From the NCBI RefSeq assembly GCF_024753215.1, contig NZ_JANUGV010000006.1:186001-250000 (forward strand): DNA of 64,000 bases, in the 5' to 3' direction. Under the pieces are notes generated by a model, which saw only the letters and a list, made by a program, of their open reading frames with translations, had not been told where the DNA came from and did not search any database. Below, piece by piece: positions 43,457 through 51,545 of the stretch. The first letter of the stretch is position 1. Each line of letters starts with the position of its first letter. The DNA comes from Massilia solisilvae (GTDB lineage: Bacteria; Pseudomonadota; Gammaproteobacteria; Burkholderiales; Burkholderiaceae_D). The translations under genes were made by a program, and so were the position numbers.

Positions 43457-43555
43457 GTAGGGTGGGCAGGTTCTCCTGCCCACGCGTTCAAATTCCGCCT
43501 GACAGGCCATGCTTACGTGAGTTGAACGCATGGGCAAGGAACTTGCCCACCCTAC
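43457..43555. repeat. Inverted pair of REP-like palindromes (REPIN-like), copy C
   Basis: Unit one is GTAGGGTGGGCAGG, TTCT, CCTGCCCACGCGTTCAA (43457-43491). Unit two is GTTGAACGCATGGGCAAGG, AA, CTTGCCCACCCTAC (43521-43555). The units share edges in inverted orientation with copies A and D but differ in the loop. It begins 15 bp after the IS5-like remnant. Confidence 0.85.
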
Positions 43556-43650
43556 ATCAACCCGTCCTGTAACACTCTGTTGCGATTTCGCGTGGCAAGC
43601 CCCGTCCAGCTTGCGTTAAGCTAGTCCTATCTATTGTCATTTCGATATCA

Positions 43651-44277
43651 ATGCGGACGGCGGCCATCATGCTCGAACACCTCAACCTCTACCTGTTCTC
43701 CATCTTCAACGCTCACGCCGGCCTGCACGGCTGGCCCCTGTCCGCCGCCCTGTTTGCCGCCGAGCGGCTGATCCTGCTGGTGCCCCTGATGCTGCTGCTG
43801 CTGTGGCTCGGCGGCGACAGCCTGCAGCGCCAGGCGGCGGTGCGCGCCGCCATGGCCACCGCCGGCGCGCTGGCGGCCAACGCCGTCATCGGCCTGCTCT
43901 GGTTCCACCCGCGCCCGTTCGTCGCCGGCATCGGCCACACCTTCATGCAGCACGCGCCGGACAGCTCGTTCCCCAGTGACCACGCGACCATCATGTTCAC
44001 CGTCTCGCTGGTGCTTGCCTTCAGCCAATCCGTCAACGCGCGCCGCATCGGCACCTGGCTGTTGCCGGTGTCGATCGTGGTGGCGTGGTCGCGCGTCTTC
44101 CTCGGCGTGCACTACCCGGCTGACATGATCGGCGCCCTGGTCGTCGCGCTTGGCATGCTGGCGCTGGTCAACACGCGGACTCCGGCCGCGCTGTGCGCCA
44201 CCCTGGTGCCGGCCATGGAAACCGTGTACCGCCGCGTGCTGGCCGCGCCCATCGCGCGCGGCTGGTTGCGTCCGTAA
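43651..44277 (+). CDS. PAP2-family phosphatase, undecaprenyl-diphosphatase BcrC-like
   Basis: 208 residues with about five to six membrane segments. The three PAP2 motifs are present: FHPRPF (Arg88-Pro89), SFPSDH (106-111, Asp in place of the usual Gly, as in BcrC/YbjG) and SRVFLGVHYPAD (147-158). It should dephosphorylate undecaprenyl diphosphate on the periplasmic side, recycling the carrier for peptidoglycan and polysaccharides and giving bacitracin tolerance. ATG at 43651 or 43669; neither has a strong ribosome site. Confidence 0.9.
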   Translation: MRTAAIMLEHLNLYLFSIFNAHAGLHGWPLSAALFAAERLILLVPLMLLLLWLGGDSLQRQAAVRAAMATAGALAANAVIGLLWFHPRPFVAGIGHTFMQHAPDSSFPSDHATIMFTVSLVLAFSQSVNARRIGTWLLPVSIVVAWSRVFLGVHYPADMIGALVVALGMLALVNTRTPAALCATLVPAMETVYRRVLAAPIARGWLRP

Positions 44278-44291
44278 GCAGGCCTTGCGGC

Positions 44292-44705
44292 TCAGCGCAG
44301 CGCCATCGTCGTCGAACCGGCTTCCACGAACACCAGCTTGTCCGCCATCAGCCGGAACGCCCCAAGCGGCGTGCCGCTTGCGGCCGCCGGCGTGGCTAGC
44401 TGGCCGCAGCGGCTGGTTTCCACGCGCAGCAGCCGCTCGCCCGCCTGCACGGTGAAGATGCCATTTCCGTTGGCATACAGCGCGACATCGAGCCGTTCCG
44501 ACGGAACCTTTCCTAACGAAAAGCGCCGCTGGCATTCCGGCAGGTTGGACGCAATCAGGTCCAGGTTCACGTCCTTGCTCCAGAAATAGTCCTGCTGCGC
44601 GTGCACCACCAGCGCGCGCTCGGTGCCAGCCACCAGATAGCCGGCCGCGCCATCGACGCAGGCGGACAGCAGCAGTGGAGCAAGGAGGACGAGTGCGTTG
44701 CGCAT
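44292..44705 (-). CDS. Small lipoprotein of unknown function
   Basis: 137 residues from the ATG at 44705. A lipoprotein signal (MRNALVLLAPLLLSAC) has its lipobox Cys near residue 16. The mature part has DYFWSKDVNLDLIASNLPECQRRFSLGKVP, then a VALYANGNGIFTVQAGERLLRVETSRCGQL strand pair. Two further cysteines (in ECQR and SRCG) could form a disulfide. I do not recognise a family. Divergent from the aldehyde oxidoreductase operon. Confidence 0.75.
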   Translation of the reverse strand: MRNALVLLAPLLLSACVDGAAGYLVAGTERALVVHAQQDYFWSKDVNLDLIASNLPECQRRFSLGKVPSERLDVALYANGNGIFTVQAGERLLRVETSRCGQLATPAAASGTPLGAFRLMADKLVFVEAGSTTMALR

Positions 44706-44908
44706 GACGGGCTCGCTTGGTTGGACATATCCAGTATAGAACTCTTCACTGGCAAGCCGCACACGCAACGGGTGTCAGCCGGGCTCCCCGGATTTTTGAT
44801 TTGCGCGATGATAAGCCGGCCCGTGGGGGCGCCCGCTCCCGGCACGGGAACCGCCTGCCTGGCCCCCGGTCAGACACGTTCCGCGCAACTCCTTGAAAGA
44901 GCACCGCC

Positions 44909-45496
44909 ATGCCTGAAGACCAACTGAACCAGCGCGCCGTCCACGAGCCGCTCGCCGCCGCGCCCCATGTGCCGCCGCAGAAAGTCACGCTGCGCATCAA
45001 CGGCGCGCTGCACGACCTGATGATCGAGCCGCGCGTCACCTTGCTGGACGCGCTGCGCGAGGTGCTCGAGCTGACCGGCACCAAGAAGGGCTGCGACCGC
45101 GGCCAGTGCGGCGCCTGCACCGTGCTGGTGGACGGCCAGCGCATCAACGCCTGCCTGACGCTCGCGATCATGCAGGAGGGGCGCGACATCGTCACCGTCG
45201 AGGGGCTGGGCGAGTTCGGCGTGCCGCATCCGGTGCAGCAGGCGTTCACGGACTGCGACGGCTTCCAGTGCGGCTACTGCACCCCGGGCCAGGTCTGCTC
45301 GGCGGTGGCGCTGCTTGGCGAAGTGGCTCGCGGCGACGCAAGCCGCCTCACGCAAGGCGACACGCTCCTTGCGGGTGAACTCACCGACGACGAAATCCGC
45401 GAGCGCATGAGCGGCAACCTGTGCCGCTGCGGCGCCTATCCCAACATCGTTTCCGCGATCCGCGGCGTGGTCGAACGCTCCGCGCCCGGAGCCTAG
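44909..45496 (+). CDS. Aldehyde oxidoreductase 2Fe-2S subunit, PaoA/YagT-like
   Basis: 195 residues. The plant-type cluster uses Cys62, Cys67, Cys70 and Cys82 (GCDRGQCGACT...INAC). The second cluster uses Cys121, Cys124, Cys172 and Cys174 (CGYCTPGQ; LCRCGAYPNI). It passes electrons within a three-subunit molybdenum hydroxylase. E. coli PaoA has a Tat signal and is periplasmic; this N-terminus (MPEDQLNQRAVHEPL) has no twin-arginine motif, so a cytoplasmic enzyme is more likely. Followed by the FAD and molybdopterin subunits. Confidence 0.92.
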   Translation: MPEDQLNQRAVHEPLAAAPHVPPQKVTLRINGALHDLMIEPRVTLLDALREVLELTGTKKGCDRGQCGACTVLVDGQRINACLTLAIMQEGRDIVTVEGLGEFGVPHPVQQAFTDCDGFQCGYCTPGQVCSAVALLGEVARGDASRLTQGDTLLAGELTDDEIRERMSGNLCRCGAYPNIVSAIRGVVERSAPGA

Positions 45497-45504
45497 GGGA
45501 GGCC

Positions 45505-46488
45505 ATGCAGTCGATCTCGTACGAACGCGCGCGCGACGTGCCGCATGCGCTGCAGCTCGGGCGCGACCCCGGCACCAAATTCATTGGCGGCGGCACCAAC
45601 CTGCTCGACCTGTACAAGAGCGGGATCGAACAGCCGCTGCGGCTGGTGGACGTGAGCCGCCTCGACCTGTCCGGCATCGGCCAGCTGCCGGACGGCGCGT
45701 TGCGCATCGGCGCCACCGCCACCAACACGGCCGCGGCCAACCACCCGCTGGTGCGCGAGCGCTACCGCCTGCTGTCCGACGCGCTCCTGAACGGCGCCTC
45801 GGCCCAGCTGCGCAACATGGCCACCGTGGGCGGCAACCTGCTGCAGCGTACCCGCTGCTACTACTTCACCGATCCCACGCTCGGGCCGTGCAACAAGCGC
45901 ACGCCCGGCGCCGGCTGCGCCGCCCTCGATGGCTTCAACCGCATCCATGCGATCCTTGGCGCCAGCGCGCACTGCATTGCGGTCAACCCGTCCGACATGG
46001 CGGTGGCGCTGGTGGCGCTCGATGCGGTGGTGCGCATTGCGCAGCCCGGCGGCGAGCGCGCACTGCCCGTGCTCGACTTCCATCGCTTGCCGGACGAGCG
46101 CCCGCAGGACGACACGGTCATCGCCCCGGGCGAACTGATCACGGCAATCGACCTGCCGCCGCCGCGTTTCACGAATACCCACTACCTCAAGGTGCGCGAC
46201 CGCGCGAGCTATGCGTTCGCCCTGGTCTCGGTGGCCGCAGCCGTGGACTTCGACGACGGCGTGGTGCGCGACGCGCGCGTGGTGCTGGGCGGCGTGGCGC
46301 ACAAACCCTGGCGTGCCTTCGCGGCCGAGGACACGCTGCGCGGCCAAGCGCTGGCCGCGCCGGTGCTGGAGCGCGCGAGCGAAGCGGCGGTCGAACACGC
46401 GCGCCCGCTGGCCCATAACGGCTTCAAGGTCGAACTGGCGCGGCGCGCCATCGAGCGCGCGCTGCGCACGGCGGGAGGCATGGCATGA
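45505..46488 (+). CDS. Aldehyde oxidoreductase FAD-binding subunit, PaoB/YagS-like
   Basis: 327 residues; GGGGAGG precedes the ATG at 45505. The FAD site KFIGGGTNLLDLYKSG (25-40) and ATVGGNLLQRTRC (106-118) are typical of the xanthine dehydrogenase M subunit. The extra cysteine loop RCYYF...GPCNKRTPGAGCAA (Cys118, Cys129, Cys138) matches the additional 4Fe-4S cluster of PaoB-type subunits. Part of the PaoABC-like operon. Confidence 0.92.
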   Translation: MQSISYERARDVPHALQLGRDPGTKFIGGGTNLLDLYKSGIEQPLRLVDVSRLDLSGIGQLPDGALRIGATATNTAAANHPLVRERYRLLSDALLNGASAQLRNMATVGGNLLQRTRCYYFTDPTLGPCNKRTPGAGCAALDGFNRIHAILGASAHCIAVNPSDMAVALVALDAVVRIAQPGGERALPVLDFHRLPDERPQDDTVIAPGELITAIDLPPPRFTNTHYLKVRDRASYAFALVSVAAAVDFDDGVVRDARVVLGGVAHKPWRAFAAEDTLRGQALAAPVLERASEAAVEHARPLAHNGFKVELARRAIERALRTAGGMA

Positions 46489-48695
46489 GCATTCTCGGCA
46501 AGCCGATCAACCGCACCGACGGCTGGGCCAAAGTAAGCGGCGCTGCGCGCTATGCGGCCGAGCACACCTTGCCCGGCATGGCGCATGCCGTGCTGGTGAC
46601 GAGCACCATCCCCAGCGGCCGCGTGCTGCGCATCGACGCCGGCAGCGCCGAACAGGTGCCGGGCCTGCTGCTCGTGATGACCCACCAGAACGCACCGCGC
46701 CTGCCGGACGAGACCAGATCGGGCAAGGTCCAGCCGCCGATCGGCCGCGTGCTCTCGCTGCTGCAGGACGACCAGGTCCACTACAACAACCAGCCGATCG
46801 GCGTGGTGGTGGCGGACACGCTCGAGCACGCGCGCGAGGCGGCGGCCCGCCTGTCGGTGGAATACGAAACTGCGCCCGCGGTGCTCGACTTCGACGAAGC
46901 GAAGGAGCACACGCACCCGCCCGACAAGGTGCTTGGCGAGCCTGCCGACAGCGCGCGCGGCAACCTGCAGGCCGGGCTGCTGGCGGGCAGCGCGCGGCTG
47001 GACGCGCTCTATACCACCCCGTACGAGACGCACAACCCGATCGAGCCGCACGCCACCGTCGCCGCATGGGACGGCGGGCGGCTCACGCTGTACGACTCGA
47101 CCCAGTACATCAAGGGCGTGCAGCGCATCGTGGCCCAAACGCTGGGCATCGAACCCGACCAGGTGACCGTGCTGTGCCCCTTCACCGGCGGCGGCTTCGG
47201 CTGCAAGGGCTCGGTGTGGTCGCACGTGGTGCTGGCCGCGATGGCGGCGCGGCAGGCTGGGCGCCCGGTCAAGCTGGTGCTGGACCGCAATCAGATGTTC
47301 GGCCCGGTGGGCACGCGGCCCATCACCGCACAGCGCATGAAGCTCGCCGCCATGTCCGACGGACGCCTGACCGCGTCGAGCCACGACGTGCTGGCCTACA
47401 CCTCGACGATCGAGGACTGGATCGAGCCGTCCGCGCTCGTCACCCGCATGCTGTACGCGTCGCCCTGCCAGGCCACCACGCACCGGCTCGCGCGCATGAA
47501 CCTGGGCACGCCCACCTTCATGCGCGCCCCCGGCGAGGCAACCGGAACGTTTGCGCTGGAAGCAGCGCTCGACGAGCTGGCCTGTCAGCTCGGCATCGAT
47601 CCGGTCGAGCTCAGGCTGCGCAACTACGCCGAGCACGATCCGGAAAAGAACCTGCCGTTCTCGAGCAAGTCGCTGCGCCAGTGCTACGAGACCGGGGCCG
47701 AGCGCTTCGGCTGGTCGCGCCGCAATCCGCAGCCGCGCTCGATGCGCGACGGCGACAAGCTGGTCGGCTACGGCATGGCCACCGCCACCTACCCGACGCG
47801 CCGCTCGCCGGCTGGAGCCAGCGCCGCCATCGACGAGGAGGGCCACGTGCGCGCGCGCTCGGCCACGCAAGACCTGGGCACCGGCACCTACACCGTGATG
47901 ACGCAGGTGGCGGCCGATGCGCTCGGCGTGCCGGTCGCGCTGGTGCGCTTCGAGCTGGGCGACTCGCGCATGCCCGAGGCGCCAGTATCCGGCGGCTCGA
48001 CCACGGTGGCCAGCGTGTCCTCCGCCGTGCACGCGGCGGCCACGGCGCTGCGCATGAAACTGATCTGGATCGCGTCGGCGGACGCGCGCTCCCCGCTGCA
48101 CGGCGCCATTCCCGACCAGGTTGGCGTTGAAGACGGCTGGCTCTACCTCAAGAGCGAGCCCGCCAAGCGCGAACGCATGTCCAGCATCGTCAAGCGCCAC
48201 GGCAAAGGCCCGGTCGAGGTAACGGCCGATGCCGCGCCCGGCCACGAGAAGGAGCACTACTCGATGCACGCATTCGGCGCCGTGTTCGTCGAGGTGCGCG
48301 TGGACGAGGTGCTGGGCGAGATCCGCGTGCCGCGCGTGACGGGCGTGTACGGCGTGGGCCGGCTGCTGAACCAGAAGACCGGATACAGCCAGCTCATGGG
48401 CGGGATCGTCTGGGGCATGGGCATGGCGCTGTTCGAACAGACCGTGTACGACAAGCGCAACGGACGCGCCGTCAACGGCAACCTGGCCGAGTACCACGTG
48501 CCGGTGAACGCGGACGTGGCCCAGATCGACGTGCTGGTGGTGGACGAGGACGAGCCGCATGCGAACCCGCTGGGCGCAAAAGGCATCGGCGAGATCGGCA
48601 TCACCGGCGTGGCCGCCGCGCTTGCCAATGCCGTGTACCACGCCACCGGCAAGCGCATACGCCACCTGCCGATCACGCTCGACAAGCTTCTCTGA
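46485..48695 (+). CDS. Aldehyde oxidoreductase molybdopterin-binding subunit, PaoC/YagR-like
   Basis: 736 residues; the ATG overlaps the FAD-subunit stop (ATGA). N-terminal a/b-hammerhead domain (about 20-120), then molybdopterin-binding segments FTGGGFGCKG and RAPGEATGTFALE, and the catalytic Glu703 in GAKGIGEIGITG near the C-terminus. It hydroxylates aldehydes, and possibly N-heterocycles, to acids using a molybdenum-cytosine dinucleotide cofactor. No PaoD/XdhC-type maturation gene follows in the window; the next gene is a DUF2076 protein. Confidence 0.94.
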   Translation: MSILGKPINRTDGWAKVSGAARYAAEHTLPGMAHAVLVTSTIPSGRVLRIDAGSAEQVPGLLLVMTHQNAPRLPDETRSGKVQPPIGRVLSLLQDDQVHYNNQPIGVVVADTLEHAREAAARLSVEYETAPAVLDFDEAKEHTHPPDKVLGEPADSARGNLQAGLLAGSARLDALYTTPYETHNPIEPHATVAAWDGGRLTLYDSTQYIKGVQRIVAQTLGIEPDQVTVLCPFTGGGFGCKGSVWSHVVLAAMAARQAGRPVKLVLDRNQMFGPVGTRPITAQRMKLAAMSDGRLTASSHDVLAYTSTIEDWIEPSALVTRMLYASPCQATTHRLARMNLGTPTFMRAPGEATGTFALEAALDELACQLGIDPVELRLRNYAEHDPEKNLPFSSKSLRQCYETGAERFGWSRRNPQPRSMRDGDKLVGYGMATATYPTRRSPAGASAAIDEEGHVRARSATQDLGTGTYTVMTQVAADALGVPVALVRFELGDSRMPEAPVSGGSTTVASVSSAVHAAATALRMKLIWIASADARSPLHGAIPDQVGVEDGWLYLKSEPAKRERMSSIVKRHGKGPVEVTADAAPGHEKEHYSMHAFGAVFVEVRVDEVLGEIRVPRVTGVYGVGRLLNQKTGYSQLMGGIVWGMGMALFEQTVYDKRNGRAVNGNLAEYHVPVNADVAQIDVLVVDEDEPHANPLGAKGIGEIGITGVAAALANAVYHATGKRIRHLPITLDKLL

Positions 48696-48782
48696 GCGGC
48701 GACGCAAGCGGCTGGCCGCAACTTGAAAACGCGCCGCAGCGCGCCCACCTGCAACCGTGAATGACCCGACAAGGAGCCGCAC

Positions 48783-49490
48783 ATGAGCCCCCAAGATTCC
48801 CAACTCCTGCAGGACTTCCTGTACCAGCTCGTGCAGGCGCGCGGTGTAGCCAAGGACCCCGAAGCCGAGGCGCTGATCAGCCGCGCCGTCGCCCGGCAGC
48901 CCGACGCGGCCTACCTGCTCGTGCAGCGCGCGCTGCTCATGCAGCAGGCCCTGAACAACGCCCGGGCCGAGATCGCCGCGCTGCAGAACCAGCTGCGCGC
49001 CCAGCCCGCCCCGGCCTTCCTTGACCCGAACACCTGGGGCAACAGCGGCACGTCGCGTCCGTCCGCATCGCAACCGGTGGCCCCGGCGCCCTACCAGCAG
49101 CAGTACCAGCAGCCGCATCCCGGCTCGGCACAGGCGCAGGTGCCCGCCACGCCCGGCGGCTTCCTGAGCGGCAGGGGGGGCGGCATGCTCGGCAACATCG
49201 CGGCCACGGCGGCCGGCGTTGCGGGCGGTGCATTCCTGTTCCAGGGACTGGAGCACCTGCTTGGCAACCACGCCGGCAATGGCTTCCTGGGTCCGCAATC
49301 CGCGCTGAACCGGCCACCGGAGGAAACCACCATCGTCAACAATTACTACGACGACCCGGAGCGCGGCAGGACCGATCGGTTGGCCGACACGCAGGACGGC
49401 GGCAACCTGTTCGATTCGTCCGACCAGGCGGGTAACGACTTCGACCAGTTGGCCGACGACCTCGGGCCGGACGACGACTTGTTCAGCTGA
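48783..49490 (+). CDS. DUF2076 family protein
   Basis: 235 residues with AAGGAG before the ATG. An N-terminal helical part (QDFLYQLVQARGVAKDPEAEALISRAVARQPDAAYLLVQRALLMQQALNNARAEIAALQ) is followed by a Pro/Gln-rich linker (PYQQQYQQPHPGSAQAQ), a Gly-rich hydrophobic segment (GGGMLGNIAATAAGVAGGAFLFQGLEHLLG) and an acidic C-terminus. This is the DUF2076 layout; function unknown, possibly membrane associated. Same strand as the oxidoreductase genes, but 87 bp away. Confidence 0.85.
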   Translation: MSPQDSQLLQDFLYQLVQARGVAKDPEAEALISRAVARQPDAAYLLVQRALLMQQALNNARAEIAALQNQLRAQPAPAFLDPNTWGNSGTSRPSASQPVAPAPYQQQYQQPHPGSAQAQVPATPGGFLSGRGGGMLGNIAATAAGVAGGAFLFQGLEHLLGNHAGNGFLGPQSALNRPPEETTIVNNYYDDPERGRTDRLADTQDGGNLFDSSDQAGNDFDQLADDLGPDDDLFS

Positions 49491-49499
49491 CCCAATCCA

Positions 49500-50483
49500 T
49501 CACGGCCGCAGCAGCACCGAGCCGGTCGTCTGGCCGGACTCGATCAGGCGGTGCGCCTCTGCCGCCTGCGCCAGCGGCAGCTCCTGGCCGATCTGCACGC
49601 GCATGCCTTGTTCCAGGCGCTGCAGCGTCGCGTGCGCGCCTTCCCGATAGCGTCCGATGTCGCTCATGAAGCGAAACACGCCCGGCCGCGCAAACGCGAT
49701 CGAACGGTAGGGGCCGATGTCCGCCGGGTTGATCGCATCGATCTCGCCGGCCACCTGGCCGATGCTCGCCGCCATGCCGTACGGCCGCACGGCTTCCAAC
49801 GTCTGCCTGAGCGTCGTCCCGCCGATGCCGTCGATCGCAAAGTGCACGCCCTCGCCGCCGCCGAACGCGCGCGCGGCCGCCACGAAGTCCTGCTCGCGGT
49901 ACAGCACTGCTTCGTTCAGGCCATGCGAAAGCGCCAGCTCCGCCTTGGGCAGGCTGCCCACCGTCCCGATCACGCGCGCGCCCAGCGCTTTTGCCCACTG
50001 CACGAGCACGAGCCCAAGGCCGCCGGCCGCCGCGTGCACCAGCACCGAGTCGCCGGGGCGCAGCGGGCGCACGTACGAAAACAGCATGTGCGCCGTGATC
50101 CCGCGCAGCATGGCGCCCGCCGCCGCCTCGAACGAAACCGCGTCGGGCAGCGGGATGGCGCGCTCGGCCGGCAGGTTGCGCGCCGCGGCGTAGCTGCCCA
50201 CCGGCGCGCCGGCATAGGCCACGCGCTGGCCCTCCACCAGGTCCGTCACGCCGGGGCCGACCGCCTCGATGATGCCGGCGCCTTCCGCGCCAAGCGTGGC
50301 CGGCAGGACCGGCAAGGGGTACAGGCCGGTGCGGTGGTACACGTCCACGAAGTTCACGCCGATGGCGGCGTGGCGAATGCGGACCTGGCCCGCGCCGGGC
50401 GGGGGCAGTGCGACCAGCTCGGTCTTCAGTTCCGAGCGGTCGCCGTAGGCGTGGATGCGCACGTGTTCGATTGCGGTGTTCAT
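49500..50483 (-). CDS. NADPH:quinone oxidoreductase (zinc-free MDR family, QOR type)
   Basis: 327 residues from the ATG at 50483. GroES-like N-terminal domain (VRIRHAAIGVNFVDVYHRTGLYPLPVLPATLGAEGAGIIEAVGPGV), then a Rossmann NADPH site VLVHAAAGGLGLVLVQWAKALGARVIGTVGS. The zinc-ligand cysteines of alcohol dehydrogenases are absent, as in QOR. It reduces quinones or similar enones in the cytoplasm. It diverges from a LysR gene that probably controls it, with direct repeats between them. Confidence 0.92.
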   Translation of the reverse strand: MNTAIEHVRIHAYGDRSELKTELVALPPPGAGQVRIRHAAIGVNFVDVYHRTGLYPLPVLPATLGAEGAGIIEAVGPGVTDLVEGQRVAYAGAPVGSYAAARNLPAERAIPLPDAVSFEAAAGAMLRGITAHMLFSYVRPLRPGDSVLVHAAAGGLGLVLVQWAKALGARVIGTVGSLPKAELALSHGLNEAVLYREQDFVAAARAFGGGEGVHFAIDGIGGTTLRQTLEAVRPYGMAASIGQVAGEIDAINPADIGPYRSIAFARPGVFRFMSDIGRYREGAHATLQRLEQGMRVQIGQELPLAQAAEAHRLIESGQTTGSVLLRP

Positions 50484-50525
50484 GAGGTTCTCCTGTCGGG
50501 GTTGATGTTGCAGGCAATGGTAGTC

Positions 50526-50586
50526 CGTGCAAAAATCGACCGAAATCCTTAAAAATGAACAGTTATCGTGCAAAAATCGACCGAAA
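50526..50586 (+). repeat. Exact 20-bp direct repeat across the LysR start
   Basis: CGTGCAAAAATCGACCGAAA occurs at 50526-50545 and again at 50567-50586, 41 bp apart (close to four helical turns). The second copy contains the GTG start codon and first codons of the LysR gene; the first copy lies upstream in the divergent promoter region. It is either a short tandem duplication or a paired operator. Confidence 0.85.
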
Positions 50587-51449
50587 CTCCCCTCGGCTGG
50601 GATGACGTGCGCTACTTCCTGGAGCTGGCGCGCCAGGGCAAGCTCACCGCAACCGCGCGCGTGCTCGGTGTCGAGCACTCGACCGTGGCGCGGCGCGTGA
50701 GCGCGCTCGAAGCCCAGCTTGGCTTGCGCCTGTTCGATCGCCTGCCCAAGAGCTGGGTGCTGACCAGCGAGGGAGAAGGCCTGCTCGGCTACGCGCGCCG
50801 CATCGAAGAAGAGGCGCTTGCCTTCAGCCGCGCCGGTGCAGGCTATGGCGCGCTGCGCGGCACGGTGCGCGTCTCCGCGCCGCCCGTGTTCACGAGCGCC
50901 TTCCTGGCGCCCAGGCTTGCACTGGCGCGCGAGCGCTGGCCCGGCATCTCGATCGAGCTGATCGGCGAGCCGCGCCAGGCCAACCTGTACCGGCGCGAAG
51001 CCGACCTTGCGCTGCGCCTGTCACGGCCGCACGAAGAGGGGCTTGCGGCCAGGCGCCTGGGACAGATGGGGTATGCGCTGTACGGCGCGACGCCATGGGC
51101 ATCGAAACCGGAAGCGGCGTGGGAATTCGTCGGCTACGACGAGCTGCTGCGCGAGACGCCGCAGCAGCGATGGCTGGAGCAGCTGGCGGCCGGGCGGCCG
51201 TTCAGGATGCGCACCAACGACCTGGCCACGATGTGGATGGCGTGCCGCGGTGGGCTGGGCCTGGCGGCGCTGCCGCACTTCCTCGCGCGCGGCGACGATA
51301 CGCTGGCGCGCTTCGACCAGCATCCGTGTCCGGTGCACCGCGAGGTCTGGCTGGCGGTCCACCCGGACGTGCGCCGGTCGCCGCGTGTGAAGATGGTGGC
51401 CGATCTGGTCGCCGAGCTGATTCAAGGCGAAGAGGCGCTGCTGGCCTGA
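50568..51449 (+). CDS. LysR-family transcriptional regulator
   Basis: 293 residues from the GTG at 50568; an in-frame TGA at 50556 rules out any earlier start, and there is no ribosome site, so initiation may be weak or leaderless. HTH region: YFLELARQGKLTATARVLGVEHSTVARRVSALEAQLG. A LysR substrate-binding domain follows. Divergent from the quinone oxidoreductase, its likely target. A palindromic repeat pair starts 4 bp after the stop. Confidence 0.93.
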   Translation: MQKSTETPLGWDDVRYFLELARQGKLTATARVLGVEHSTVARRVSALEAQLGLRLFDRLPKSWVLTSEGEGLLGYARRIEEEALAFSRAGAGYGALRGTVRVSAPPVFTSAFLAPRLALARERWPGISIELIGEPRQANLYRREADLALRLSRPHEEGLAARRLGQMGYALYGATPWASKPEAAWEFVGYDELLRETPQQRWLEQLAAGRPFRMRTNDLATMWMACRGGLGLAALPHFLARGDDTLARFDQHPCPVHREVWLAVHPDVRRSPRVKMVADLVAELIQGEEALLA

Positions 51450-51452
51450 CAC

Positions 51453-51535
51453 GTAGGGTGGGCAGGTCTTCTGCCCACGCGTTCAGCAGAGCATCCGCTG
51501 TCCGGACGCGTGGGCAGGAAACCTGCCCACCCTAC
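51453..51535. repeat. Inverted pair of REP-like palindromes (REPIN-like), copy D
   Basis: Unit one is GTAGGGTGGGCAG, GTCTT, CTGCCCACGCGTTCA (51453-51485). Unit two is CGGACGCGTGGGCAGG, AAA, CCTGCCCACCCTAC (ending 51535). It lies between convergent genes (LysR and the NodT-type channel) and could serve as a two-way transcript end. Confidence 0.85.
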
Positions 51536-51545
51536 AGACAGCTGT

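Noticed and set aside
46209..49298. A 1029-codon minus frame opposite the molybdenum hydroxylase genes
   Set aside because: Shadow of three strongly supported genes; composition is typical of antisense GC-rich frames.
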